From NCBI GenBank assembly GCA_038250835.1, contig JBBSBY010000056.1, forward strand, positions 1 to 23,200: DNA of 23,200 nucleotides. The letters are read 5' to 3'. Below the pieces are notes generated by a model. It had not been told where the DNA came from. It saw only the letters and a program-made list of their open reading frames with translations, and ran no database searches. Below are positions 7,603-15,100 of this stretch, piece after piece (the stretch's first letter is position 1; each line of letters begins with the position of its first letter). The DNA is from JBBSBY01 sp038250835 (GTDB lineage Bacteria > Desulfobacterota > Desulfomonilia > Desulfomonilales > Desulfomonilaceae). The translations under genes and the position numbers were made by a program.

Positions 7603-7971
7603 ATGTCTGACGCAAGTTCAAAAGTGGCTTCAAGAAGAAAGAGGACCAGAAGAATACGATCTCAGATTGCCGGGAATACTCAGCGGCATCGGCTAACCGT
7701 ATTTCGCTCGAACAAGAATATTTATGCTCAGATTATCGATGATATTAGAGGCATAACTCTGGTCCAGGCTTCCACGATGGATAAAGACTTTAGCACTAAG
7801 AGCGATGCTCCATTTAACAAGGATGTCGCTAGAGAAGTCGGTAAAAGACTGGCCGCAAGAGCGAAAGAAAAAAATATTGATAAGGTTGTGTTTGACAGAG
7901 GCCCCTACCTTTACCACGGAAAAGTTAAAGCTTTGGCCGATGGGGCCCGCGAGAGCGGACTTGAGTTTTAA
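7603..7971 (+). CDS. rplR: 50S ribosomal protein L18
   Basis: L18 with L5 anchors 5S rRNA to the central protuberance. The 122-aa protein shows HRLTVFRSNKNIYAQIIDD and the C-terminal VFDRGPYLYHGKVKALADGA motif, typical of bacterial L18. The N-terminus is rich in arginine and lysine as usual. It is followed after 20 nt by rpsE with a strong ribosome-binding site. Confidence 0.97.
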   Translation: MSDASSKVASRRKRTRRIRSQIAGNTQRHRLTVFRSNKNIYAQIIDDIRGITLVQASTMDKDFSTKSDAPFNKDVAREVGKRLAARAKEKNIDKVVFDRGPYLYHGKVKALADGARESGLEF

Positions 7972-7991
7972 TAGCAAAGGAGGAAGAGCGC

Positions 7992-8531
7992 TTGTTTGGT
8001 AGATCCGATATGGCTTCTGAAGGGGAACTCAAAGATCGCGTAGTGCATCTTAGCCGTGTGGCTAAAGTCGTCAAAGGCGGTAGAAGATTCTCTTTTAGCG
8101 CAGTAGTTGTGGTAGGCGACGGACAGGGGCGTGTCGGATTTGGTCTAGGCAAGGCCAATGAGGTCCCTGAAGCTATTAGAAAAGGTGTCGAACGCGCAAA
8201 AGCTTCTATGATCGAAGTGCCTATAGTCAACGGCACTGTTCCCCATGAAATCATCGGGGATTATGGGGCGGCCAAAGTCCTACTCAAACCTGCGGGTTCA
8301 GGAACGGGCGTTATCGCCGGCGGCGCCGTCCGCGCGGTCATGGAATCCGTCGGAATCAAAGATATTTTGACGAAATGTATTGGCACCAATAATCCTCACA
8401 ATGTCGTAAAGGCTACCTTTGCGGGGCTAAAAGGCCTACGGACCCATCAGCAAGTCGCGAAAAAGCTCGGAAAGCTTGGTTTATCCGAGGATGAGACCGA
8501 ACGAGGAGAGGAGATCGCGACAAATGCTTAA
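7992..8531 (+). CDS. rpsE: 30S ribosomal protein S5
   Basis: S5 affects decoding accuracy and mRNA unwinding at the 30S entry tunnel. The protein is 179 aa with the dsRNA-binding-like N-terminal domain (LKDRVVHLSRVAKVVKGGRR, then GKANEVPEAIRKGVERAK) and the C-terminal GTGVIAGGAVRAVMESVG segment. TTG at 7992 is preferred because an excellent AAAGGAGG (7976-7983) lies 8 nt upstream. The in-frame ATG at 8010 has no comparable site and would give 173 aa. The 3' end overlaps rpmD by 8 bases. Confidence 0.96.
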   Translation: MFGRSDMASEGELKDRVVHLSRVAKVVKGGRRFSFSAVVVVGDGQGRVGFGLGKANEVPEAIRKGVERAKASMIEVPIVNGTVPHEIIGDYGAAKVLLKPAGSGTGVIAGGAVRAVMESVGIKDILTKCIGTNNPHNVVKATFAGLKGLRTHQQVAKKLGKLGLSEDETERGEEIATNA

Positions 8532-8712
8532 GGTGACTCTGAAGAGAAGCTTAATTAAATCAAGTAAAAGCCAGAAAGACACTGTCGCCGGGCTTGGGCT
8601 TAGAAAAATTAATTCGAGTCGAGTGGTGCAGGACACTCCCGAAATTCGGGGAATGCTCACCAAAGTGGCTCATCTTGTCCAAGTTGAGAAATCGGCTGAG
8701 TCGTTTAGCTAA
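8524..8712 (+). CDS. rpmD: 50S ribosomal protein L30
   Basis: L30 is a small 50S protein present in a subset of bacteria. From ATG 8524 it is 62 aa: MLKVTLKRSLIKSSKSQKDT, then GLGLRKINSSRVVQDTPEIR, matching the family length and motifs. The reading frame stays open upstream into rpsE, but those residues are out-of-frame rpsE sequence. The purine-rich GAGGAGAGGAG inside the end of rpsE is the likely ribosome-binding site. It overlaps rpsE by 8 bases. Confidence 0.95.
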   Translation: MLKVTLKRSLIKSSKSQKDTVAGLGLRKINSSRVVQDTPEIRGMLTKVAHLVQVEKSAESFS

Positions 8713-8727
8713 TATCTGGAGATTATC

Positions 8728-9162
8728 ATGGATCTTTCGAATCTAGTTTCGCCGCCCTCAAATAAAAAACGCAAGCGGATTGGGCGGGGCGAGTCCTCTA
8801 ATTGGGGAAAAACAGCCGGCAAGGGCCATAAGGGTCAGAAAGCTCGATCCGGCGGTAAAGTGTCTCCGGGATTCGAGGGCGGGCAGATGCCGCTCCAGAG
8901 ACGTCTACCAAAAAGAGGTTTCACCAATATTTTTAGGATACAGTACAACATTTTAAATCTGAAGGATTTGGCGCGACTCGAAACCGGGACTGAAGTAACT
9001 CCTGAGTTGTTGCGGGATAAGGGTCTGATCAAGCGAAAAGGGCCCGTAAAGATACTTGCCGACGGCGAAGTGACGGGCGCCTACACCATCAAAGTGGACG
9101 GCATCAGCTCTAAAGCACGATCAAAAATCGAAGCTGCCGGCGGTAAAGTTGAAGATCTGTAA
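8728..9162 (+). CDS. rplO: 50S ribosomal protein L15
   Basis: L15 assembles late into the 50S subunit. The 144-aa protein has the Gly/Lys-rich N-terminal tail characteristic of the family (RIGRGESSNWGKTAGKGHKG, then ARSGGKVSPGFEGGQMPLQ and RRLPKRGF) and a globular C-terminal domain ending in KIEAAGGKVEDL. The ATG is preceded by GGAG (8717-8720). secY follows after 36 nt, the usual order. Confidence 0.97.
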   Translation: MDLSNLVSPPSNKKRKRIGRGESSNWGKTAGKGHKGQKARSGGKVSPGFEGGQMPLQRRLPKRGFTNIFRIQYNILNLKDLARLETGTEVTPELLRDKGLIKRKGPVKILADGEVTGAYTIKVDGISSKARSKIEAAGGKVEDL

Positions 9163-9198
9163 AGACCCGTCGCTCGGACAAAATAGGAGATTTCCGTC

Positions 9199-10491
9199 GT
9201 GATAGGTTCTATCGGCACAATAGCTAAAATTCCAGAGCTGAAGCGCAGAGTGATTTTTACCTTACTCATGCTTCTTGTCTATAGGCTTGGCGTATACATT
9301 CCCACACCGGGCATAAATACCGCCATGCTCAAGGAATTTTTCAGTCAGCGGCAGCAGACCTTGTTCGGCGTGATCGATATGTTTACCGGTGGAGCTATGG
9401 AAAATTTTTCCGTTTTCTCCCTCGGTATTATGCCCTACATTAGCGCATCAATCATTCTTCAGTTGCTCACAGTGGTTATTCCGCACTTGGAGCGTCTCTC
9501 TAAAGAGGGTGACGCCGGTCGTAAGAAAATCACTCAATACACCAGGTACGGAACCGTAGCTCTTTCATTGATACAGGGCATGGGAATCAGCATCGGATTG
9601 GCGAAATCCGAAAACATGGTTTATATGCCCCCGGGATTGTTTGTTGTTCTTTCTATGATTACTTTGACGGCCGGCACCGCCTTTATCATGTGGTTGGGTG
9701 AACAAATCACGGAACGCGGAATTGGAAACGGGATTTCCTTAATCATCTTTGCAGGTATAGTAGCGAGGATGCCGTCCGCCATCGGCAGCACTGTTACTCT
9801 GGTGCAAACCGGTGAAATGGGGTTCCTTTATTTACTGCTGATGCTGGTGATCATGATCGCGGTAGTTGCCATAATCGTGTTCGTCGAACGCGGGCAAAGG
9901 CGAATTCCGGTGCAATATGCAAAACGGGTGGTTGGTCGGCGGGTATATGGAGGCCAGACTACTCACTTGCCCCTGAAGGTCAATACGGCAGGAGTTATCC
10001 CGCCGATTTTCGCTTCATCATTGATTATTTTTCCGGCCACAATTGCTCAGTTTCTCAACGTGCCGGGGCTTACCGCTGTGACCAATTGGCTGAGACCGGG
10101 AACCGGCGTTTACGAGCTTATCTATGTGGCTCTCATTGTATTTTTCTGTTATTTCTACACGGCGGTAACGTTCAATCCCGTGGATGTGGCCGAAAATATG
10201 AAAAAGTACGGCGGTTATATTCCCGGGATACGACCTGGTAAGAAAACGTCGCAATATATAGACAAGGTGCTCACAAGAATCACACTTGGTGGGGCAATTT
10301 ACGTTTCAATCGTGTGTGTTCTTCCTTCGATCCTTATCGCCAAGTTCAATGCGCCCTTCTATTTCGGCGGAACCTCCTTATTGATTGTAGTGGGGGTGGC
10401 CCTGGATACGCTGACGCAGATCGAATCCCATATGATTCAGCGGCACTACGAAGGGTTTATACGAAGTGGCCGAATTAAGGGCAGAAGATAA
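9199..10491 (+). CDS. secY: Protein translocase channel subunit SecY
   Basis: SecY is the inner-membrane pore of the Sec translocon and works with SecE, SecG and SecA. The 430-aa protein has ten expected transmembrane segments, the N-terminal RVIFTLLMLLVYRLGVYIPTPG, the plug region (DMFTGGAMENFSVFSLGIMP), and a C-terminal HYEGFIRSGRIKGRR tail. The cytosolic loop with RRIPVQYAKR is intact. The start is GTG at 9199, with TAGGAGA (9184-9190) at good spacing; the next in-frame ATG would remove most of TM1. secE is not in the window. Confidence 0.97.
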   Translation: MIGSIGTIAKIPELKRRVIFTLLMLLVYRLGVYIPTPGINTAMLKEFFSQRQQTLFGVIDMFTGGAMENFSVFSLGIMPYISASIILQLLTVVIPHLERLSKEGDAGRKKITQYTRYGTVALSLIQGMGISIGLAKSENMVYMPPGLFVVLSMITLTAGTAFIMWLGEQITERGIGNGISLIIFAGIVARMPSAIGSTVTLVQTGEMGFLYLLLMLVIMIAVVAIIVFVERGQRRIPVQYAKRVVGRRVYGGQTTHLPLKVNTAGVIPPIFASSLIIFPATIAQFLNVPGLTAVTNWLRPGTGVYELIYVALIVFFCYFYTAVTFNPVDVAENMKKYGGYIPGIRPGKKTSQYIDKVLTRITLGGAIYVSIVCVLPSILIAKFNAPFYFGGTSLLIVVGVALDTLTQIESHMIQRHYEGFIRSGRIKGRR

Positions 10492-10514
10492 CTCTCCGAA
10501 AACAGGAAGGTAGC

Positions 10515-11162
10515 ATGAGAATCATTTTATTAGGAGGACCGGGTTCCGGCAAGGGCACTCAGGCAAAAAAGTTGACCGAGAAATACAACATTCCTCAGAT
10601 TTCGACTGGTGACATCTTCCGAGCTGCTATGAAGGAAGGGACACCCATGGGGCTCAAAGCCAAAACCTACATGGACAAAGGTGAATTAGTGCCCGATGAC
10701 GTGGTTATTGGTGTCGTCGAAGAGAGACTCACCAAACCTGATTTAGCTAAAGGTTACATGCTCGACGGTTTCCCCAGAACTCTGGCTCAGGCACAAGCTT
10801 TGGACAAGATACTCGAAAAGCAAGGCAAGAATATAGATTACGCGATTCTTGTCGATGTTCCGGACGAAGACCTTGTCGGCAGACTTTCCGGCCGCAGAAC
10901 GTGTAAGAACTCGGATTGCGGTAAAATGTATCACGTCATGTTCAATCCGTCGAAACAAGCCGACATTTGTGACACTTGCGGCGGCGAACTATATCAGAGG
11001 GCCGACGACAACGAGACTACAATTCGCGAAAGATTATCCGTTTACAATAGTCAAACCGCTCCTTTAATCGAGTTTTACGAGAAAAAAGGATTGCTTCGCC
11101 GAGTTAAAGGTGTTGGACAAATCGATGATATTTTCGGATCAATCCAGAACATCTTAGGTTAG
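10515..11162 (+). CDS. adk: Adenylate kinase, zinc-type lid
   Basis: Adk catalyses ATP + AMP to 2 ADP in the cytoplasm. The 215-aa protein has the P-loop GGPGSGKGT (residues 7-15), the AMP-binding segment STGDIFRAAMKEGT (30-43), DGFPR (84-88) and the long LID domain. The LID carries four cysteines, C130, C135, C152 and C155, so it looks like the structural Zn lid of Gram-positive-type Adk. However, the first pair has spacing C-x4-C (CKNSDC) where C-x2-C is usual. The ATG has AGGAAGG 4 nt upstream. It follows secY as in many spc operons, but map does not follow. Confidence 0.97.
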   Translation: MRIILLGGPGSGKGTQAKKLTEKYNIPQISTGDIFRAAMKEGTPMGLKAKTYMDKGELVPDDVVIGVVEERLTKPDLAKGYMLDGFPRTLAQAQALDKILEKQGKNIDYAILVDVPDEDLVGRLSGRRTCKNSDCGKMYHVMFNPSKQADICDTCGGELYQRADDNETTIRERLSVYNSQTAPLIEFYEKKGLLRRVKGVGQIDDIFGSIQNILG

Positions 11163-11195
11163 TTCGGTTCCGTTCGGCGACAACAGGAGGGCCCG

Positions 11196-11309
11196 GTGAA
11201 AGTTAGGGCATCGATAAAAAAAATTTGCGATAAGTGCAAAATTATTAAACGTAAAGGTATAGTAAGGGTTATTTGTGAAAACCCTAAACATAAACAACGT
11301 CAGGGTTAA
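11196..11309 (+). CDS. rpmJ: 50S ribosomal protein L36, zinc-binding form
   Basis: This short gene (37 aa) starts with GTG at 11196, 5 nt after a perfect AGGAGG (11185-11190). It translates as MKVRASIKKICDKCKIIKRK followed by GIVRVICENPKHKQRQG. The ligands C11, C14, C27 and H32 form the C-x2-C-x12-C-x4-H knuckle of the zinc-binding L36 family. L36 stabilises rRNA folding in the 50S subunit. It sits between adk and rpsM, its usual place after infA; infA itself is absent. Annotation pipelines with a length cut-off may miss it. Confidence 0.96.
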   Translation: MKVRASIKKICDKCKIIKRKGIVRVICENPKHKQRQG

Positions 11310-11346
11310 ACCCTGCCAACTATGATTCATCGCCAGGAGGAAGATC

Positions 11347-11715
11347 GTGGCGCGTATTGCAGGAATTGACCTTCCCAAAAACAAGCGCATGGAAGTTGCG
11401 CTGACATACATTTACGGCATTGGACGAGCAACCTCAAAGCAAATACTCGAGGAAATCGGCCTCGATCCAAGTATGAATTCCGATCAGTTAACCGAGGTTG
11501 ACGTAGCTAAAATTCGTGAAGTGCTTGATCGCTCTTTGAAAGTGGAAGGCGACCTGCGTCGAGAAATTTCCATGAATATCAAAAGACTCATGGATCTCGG
11601 CTGTTACAGAGGCTTACGCCACCGTCGCGGACTGCCGGTTCACGGGCAAAGAACCCATACTAACGCAAGGACCCGTAAAGGTCCGCGCAAGATGCAGATC
11701 GGCAAGCGCAAATAG
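11347..11715 (+). CDS. rpsM: 30S ribosomal protein S13
   Basis: S13 is in the 30S head and contacts the P-site tRNA and L5 bridge. The 122-aa protein starts MARIAGIDLPKNKRMEVALT and contains the HhH-like IYGIGRATSKQIL segment and the basic tail GLRHRRGLPVHGQRT followed by TRKGPRKMQIGKRK. The start codon is GTG at 11347, with CCAGGAGGAAG (11334-11344) just upstream. It overlaps nothing; rpsK follows after 85 nt. Confidence 0.97.
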   Translation: MARIAGIDLPKNKRMEVALTYIYGIGRATSKQILEEIGLDPSMNSDQLTEVDVAKIREVLDRSLKVEGDLRREISMNIKRLMDLGCYRGLRHRRGLPVHGQRTHTNARTRKGPRKMQIGKRK

Positions 11716-11766
11716 CTTGTACGGCGTCGACCAAATGCCGGCGCCTGCGCTGAGATTATGCAATGC

Positions 11767-11777
11767 CCCCAATGGGG
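11767..11777 (+). other. Small CCCC-AAT-GGGG hairpin before rpsK
   Basis: A 4-bp GC stem with three-base loop lies in the 85-nt gap between rpsM and rpsK, 24 nt before the start codon and 13 nt before the GGAG site. It resembles the element before rplB. No U-tract follows. A role in translation or mRNA processing is only a possibility. Confidence 0.3.
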
Positions 11778-11800
11778 AGCTATCTTTCACGGAGAATTAA

Positions 11801-12190
11801 ATGCCAAAAAGGCGAGCGGTTCGCAAGAAGAAGGAAAGAAGAAATATTCCACGAGGAGTGGCTCATATCCAGTCGACCTTTAATAATACCATCATTACCA
11901 TCACGGATATTGATGGAAACGTCGTAGCCTGGTCTTCGGCCGGCGTGCAAGGTTTTAAAGGCTCGCGGAAATCTACACCGTTTGCGGCGCAGCTCGCCGC
12001 TGAGGATGCGGCCAGAAAAGCCCAGGACCAGGGCATGAGAAGTGTGGAAGTGCTCATAAAAGGTCCGGGAGCGGGCCGGGAAGCGGCTCTGAGATCCTTA
12101 CAAGCCGCCGGATTCCAAATCACTCTGATTAAGGATGTGACGCCTATTCCGCATAACGGTTGTAGGCCGCCAAAGAGACGACGTGTATAA
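11801..12190 (+). CDS. rpsK: 30S ribosomal protein S11
   Basis: S11 is on the 30S platform near the Shine-Dalgarno helix. The 129-aa protein shows the basic N-terminus, VAHIQSTFNNTIITITDIDG, the SSAGVQGFKGSRKSTPFAAQ motif, and the C-terminal DVTPIPHNGCRPPKRRRV. The ATG follows GGAG (11791-11794) by 6 nt. It is in its standard place between rpsM and rpsD. Confidence 0.98.
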   Translation: MPKRRAVRKKKERRNIPRGVAHIQSTFNNTIITITDIDGNVVAWSSAGVQGFKGSRKSTPFAAQLAAEDAARKAQDQGMRSVEVLIKGPGAGREAALRSLQAAGFQITLIKDVTPIPHNGCRPPKRRRV

Positions 12191-12226
12191 CGATAAAGCC
12201 GGCAGGTTTTAGCAAAGGAGAAGGGG

Positions 12227-12853
12227 TTGGCACGTTACAGAGAATCAGTCTGTCGATTCTGCCGCAGGGAAACAAGTAAGTTGTTTCTTAAGGGCGATCG
12301 TTGTTTTTCCGATAAATGCTCAGTAGAAAGAAGAAATTATCCGCCCGGACAGCATGGTCAAGGTAGAGTCAAACACACCGACTATGGCGTCCAACTTCGG
12401 GAGAAACAAAAAGTTAGGCGAATTTATGGAGTCCTCGAGAAACAGTTTCGCGCATATATTCATCTAGCGGAGCGCCGCAGAGGTGTTACCGGGGAAAACC
12501 TTTTGCTGTTGCTTGAATCTCGTTTAGACAACATGGTTTACCGAATGGGATTCGCTTCATCGAGAGCCGAATCCAGACAGTTAGTTACACATGGACACGT
12601 GTTCGTCAATGGACGCAATGTCAACATCGCTTCCTATAGAACAAAACCGGGATCAGTTATCGAGATCCAGGAGAAGAGCCGCAACATCCCCAATGTGAAG
12701 GAGTCGATTGAAACCGTGAGCCGGCGGGGCATCCCCACCTGGCTCGAAGTTGATCCGGCTAATTTCAAGGGTGTCGTGAAGACTATGCCTACTCGAGAAG
12801 ATCTGCCCCCGACTATAAGAGAACAGCTCATAGTCGAGTTCTACTCGAGGTAA
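12227..12853 (+). CDS. rpsD: 30S ribosomal protein S4, cysteine-containing form
   Basis: S4 nucleates 30S assembly and, in E. coli, represses the alpha operon. The 208-aa protein keeps the N-terminal zinc-finger cysteines C9, C12, C26 and C31 (VCRFC ... RCFSDKC), followed by the ERRNYPPGQHG signature and an S4 RNA-binding domain (MGFASSRAESRQLVTHGHVF). The start is TTG at 12227, preceded by AAAGGAG (12214-12220) at 6 nt; it gives the universally conserved MARYR start. A 206-nt gap separates it from rpoA, unusual for this compact cluster. Confidence 0.97.
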   Translation: MARYRESVCRFCRRETSKLFLKGDRCFSDKCSVERRNYPPGQHGQGRVKHTDYGVQLREKQKVRRIYGVLEKQFRAYIHLAERRRGVTGENLLLLLESRLDNMVYRMGFASSRAESRQLVTHGHVFVNGRNVNIASYRTKPGSVIEIQEKSRNIPNVKESIETVSRRGIPTWLEVDPANFKGVVKTMPTREDLPPTIREQLIVEFYSR

Positions 12854-13021
12854 GGCGGTTATACTCGGAGTGCTGAACACGGAATATACCACCGGCATCT
12901 TATACCGATCCCTGAAATGTGGTTATCATGGAGAGGGCCGGAGCGGTCTGTCTCAGGCACAGAGAATAGTCACACCATTTTGCTTCTGCAAAGTGGCGCG
13001 AATTTTAATGGAAGTGTCTTC

Positions 13022-13038
13022 AGATCCGAACAGGATCT
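13022..13038 (+). other. Hairpin in the rpsD-rpoA gap
   Basis: AGATCC and GGATCT form a perfect 6-bp stem with a GAACA loop, 22 nt before the rpoA start codon and 10 nt before its AAAGAGGGA ribosome-binding region. The remaining 170 nt of the gap hold nothing recognisable. There is no U-run, so this is not a classical terminator. It may affect rpoA translation or be incidental. Confidence 0.35.
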
Positions 13039-13059
13039 TCGATAATAAAGAGGGAAGCC

Positions 13060-14112
13060 ATGAATGACACAGGGCAAACCCTAATGAGACGAAATTGGAC
13101 GGAACTGATCCGCCCTCGTCGCATGGAGGTCGAAGAGGCCACACATACACCTTTCTTTGGGAAATTTGTTTGTGAGCCTTTAGAGAGGGGATACGGAATT
13201 ACCCTCGGCAATTCATTGCGACGCGTCCTTTTGTCTTCTTTACAGGGCGCAGCTATAACATCCGTCAAAATTGACGGTGTGCTCCATGAATTTACTACAA
13301 TTCCCGGCGTGAAAGAGGATGTTACGGATTTAATCCTCAATCTGAAAAAAGTTAATTTGCGCCTTTATACCCAAAATCCCAAAGTCCTGCGACTCGAAGT
13401 TGCGGGTGAAGGTGAGATTCGAGCATCGGATCTTATTACGGACGATACCGTCGAGGTAATCAACCCGGACCAGCTCATTGCAACTCTCTCTAAAGAGGGC
13501 AAGCTTTCAATGAGTATGACTGTGGAGTGGGGCAAGGGATACGTCCCCGCTGAACTTAATAAAAAAGAAGATGATCCGATCGGCACTTTAGCTTTGGACG
13601 CCGTTTTTTCACCCATAAGAAAAGTGAGCTATAAAATAACAAATGCTCGTGTTGGTCGGCGCACGGATTACGATAAACTGACCATGGAGATATGGACCAA
13701 TGGAACCGTTTTGCCTGAGGACGCTTTGGCACAAGCTGCAAAGATGCTCAGGGAGCAATTTCTAGTTTTTCTAAATTTTGAAGAAGAGGAAAAGCCGGTC
13801 CACGAGGAGCCGACTCTAAGGCAGCCTGAAATTAATGAAAACCTATATCGCAGCGTAAACGAGCTCGAACTCAGTGTTCGTTCCGCAAATTGCCTGAAGA
13901 ACGCCGATATCAAATTTATCGGTGAGCTCGTGCAGAAGACCGAAGGCGATATGTTGAAAACTAAAAATTTTGGTCGAAAATCTTTAAATGAAATCAAAGA
14001 AATTCTTGCCGATATGGATCTACACCTTGGTATGAGCATACCGAACTTCCCTGAGAGGGAAGAGCTTGAGCGCATGCGCCAAGAAACCGAAACCACCTTC
14101 ATCGGCGAATAG
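13060..14112 (+). CDS. rpoA: RNA polymerase alpha subunit
   Basis: RpoA dimerises to scaffold the RNA polymerase core and its C-terminal domain contacts UP elements and activators. The 350-aa protein has the N-terminal domain (PLERGYGITLGNSLRRVLLS around residues 42-61, EFTTIPGVKEDV), a linker rich in Glu, and the alpha-CTD (LELSVRSANCLKNADI, then KNFGRKSLNEIKEIL). ATG 13060 is supported by AAAGAGGGA upstream; the in-frame ATG at 13084 is possible but poorly spaced. The alpha-CTD would be the partner for the class II Fnr-like activation proposed at the hcp locus. Confidence 0.97.
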   Translation: MNDTGQTLMRRNWTELIRPRRMEVEEATHTPFFGKFVCEPLERGYGITLGNSLRRVLLSSLQGAAITSVKIDGVLHEFTTIPGVKEDVTDLILNLKKVNLRLYTQNPKVLRLEVAGEGEIRASDLITDDTVEVINPDQLIATLSKEGKLSMSMTVEWGKGYVPAELNKKEDDPIGTLALDAVFSPIRKVSYKITNARVGRRTDYDKLTMEIWTNGTVLPEDALAQAAKMLREQFLVFLNFEEEEKPVHEEPTLRQPEINENLYRSVNELELSVRSANCLKNADIKFIGELVQKTEGDMLKTKNFGRKSLNEIKEILADMDLHLGMSIPNFPEREELERMRQETETTFIGE

Positions 14113-14129
14113 TTCTCTGGAGTTTTTAC

Positions 14130-14567
14130 ATGCGGCACAGGAAAGCAAAAGCTAAATTAGGAATGCGAACCGCTCATCGTGAGGCCATGCTGAGAAATAT
14201 GGTTACCTCGCTTTTGGAATATGAGAGCATAACCACGACGGACGCTCGAGCTAAGGTTATACGTGGTCTTGCGGACAAAATGATAACTCTCGGCAAAAGG
14301 GGTGACTTGCACGCCAGACGGCAAGCAATGCAGGTGATTCGTTCAAAGAAAGTCGCTCAGATTTTGTTCGATGATATTGCCCCAAGGTTCGCTAATCGTG
14401 AAGGCGGGTATGTGCGAGTAGTGAAAAAGGGTTATAGAGCCGGGGATTGCGCTTCCATGTCGCTGGTGGAATTGGTCCAAAAGAAACCTCGGGAAGAGTC
14501 GTCCAAGGAAGGCAAGGGGGGCCTGCGGGACAAGATAACCGGCGCATTCAAGAGCAAATCAAAGTAA
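14130..14567 (+). CDS. rplQ: 50S ribosomal protein L17
   Basis: L17 lies near the tunnel exit on the 50S subunit. The 145-aa protein has the family core MRHRKAKAKLGMRTAHREAM, then LLEYESITTTDARAKVIRGL and GYRAGDCASMSLVELV. It carries a basic/polar C-terminal extension of about 25 residues beyond the E. coli-like end. GGAG (14119-14122) precedes the ATG. It is the last gene of the superoperon and is followed by a strong terminator. Confidence 0.97.
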   Translation: MRHRKAKAKLGMRTAHREAMLRNMVTSLLEYESITTTDARAKVIRGLADKMITLGKRGDLHARRQAMQVIRSKKVAQILFDDIAPRFANREGGYVRVVKKGYRAGDCASMSLVELVQKKPREESSKEGKGGLRDKITGAFKSKSK

Positions 14568-14596
14568 TCGATATATAATAGATTTTAGAAGATTGA

Positions 14597-14627
14597 AAAG
14601 GACGCCTCGGCGTCCTTTGTGTTTTTT
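14597..14627 (+). terminator. Intrinsic terminator of the ribosomal superoperon
   Basis: AAAGGACGC (14597-14605) pairs with GCGTCCTTT (14610-14618) around a CTCG loop, and a T-rich tract GTGTTTTTT follows. This is a textbook Rho-independent terminator 30 nt after the rplQ stop, and the only clear one in the first 14.6 kb. Confidence 0.93.
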
Positions 14628-14630
14628 GAA

Positions 14631-14893
14631 CTAGCTCGATTTATTCCCTTGATGAAAATCGTGGTAGCCATATCCATAAGAACCGCCATAGCCATACCCG
14701 TAACCACTCCAAGCAAATTACCCGGCTGCGCAGCACTGATTCTTTTGCTTGTTTAAGAGCCTCCACGGAAGCCTCCCTACGGAACACCTGCAATGATCGC
14801 CTTCGATAAAGGTCCTGCGCTGGAAATGTCAGAAACGGTTTATATTAAACGGCTACCTGGTAACATCACTAGATCAAGCCGTAGCGGTTTCAT
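14631..14893 (-). pseudogene. Possible remains of a small Gly/Tyr-rich exported protein
   Basis: On the minus strand an ATG at 14893 opens a frame reading MKPLRLDLVMLPGSRLI, then after an in-frame stop (14840) TVSDISSAGPLSKAIIAGVP, then a stop (14777), GGFRGGS and a third stop (14753). In another frame, downstream, lies FAWSGYGYGYGGSYGYGYHD followed by FHQGNKSS and a stop at 14631. The Gly-Tyr repeats and the small hydrophobic/Ala-Gly segment resemble small secreted Gly/Tyr-rich proteins, broken by three stops and a frameshift. No close relative is recalled and the low-complexity repeat may mislead. Confidence is low. Confidence 0.3.
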
Positions 14894-14946
14894 GAGCTTT
14901 GCCCGATTTTCCGCGTGTAGGAACATACAATCTATATTATAATAAT

Positions 14947-14965
14947 GCCGTCCACACTGGACGGC
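14947..14965. repeat. Perfect 8-bp inverted repeat
   Basis: GCCGTCCA and TGGACGGC are separated by CAC. The element is 136 nt before the PhnD-like gene and just upstream of the possible minus-strand pseudogene. It has no T-run on the plus strand; read on the minus strand it is followed by an A/T-rich but not T-tract sequence. It could be a weak terminator or an operator. Confidence 0.5.
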
Positions 14966-15100
14966 TACCAACAAATCATCCACTTACCAATGACCACTCA
15001 ACGGAATTTTATTAGGGGTATTTTGCGACCTCGTCCCTATTTCGAAAAAGGAATTTCCTTTCTTCAATCTATCGATTGTCCAATTTAGGAGGCACATGTA

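Larger units (their letters stand above)
14628..15100. other. 473-nt region without an intact gene
   Basis: Apart from the possible pseudogene above, this stretch holds a perfect 8-bp inverted repeat (GCCGTCCA-CAC-TGGACGGC, 14947-14965), a 7-bp palindrome around 15054 (AAAGGAA-T-TTCCTTT, 15047-15061), and the ribosome-binding site of the next gene (AGGAGG, 15087-15092). No clear -35/-10 pair was identified for the downstream gene. Confidence 0.6.

Noticed and set aside
12870..13067. Open frame of 65 codons in the rpsD-rpoA gap, overlapping the rpoA start
   Set aside because: It needs a GTG start without a well-placed ribosome-binding site, the product has no recognisable motif, and its end runs into rpoA in another frame.
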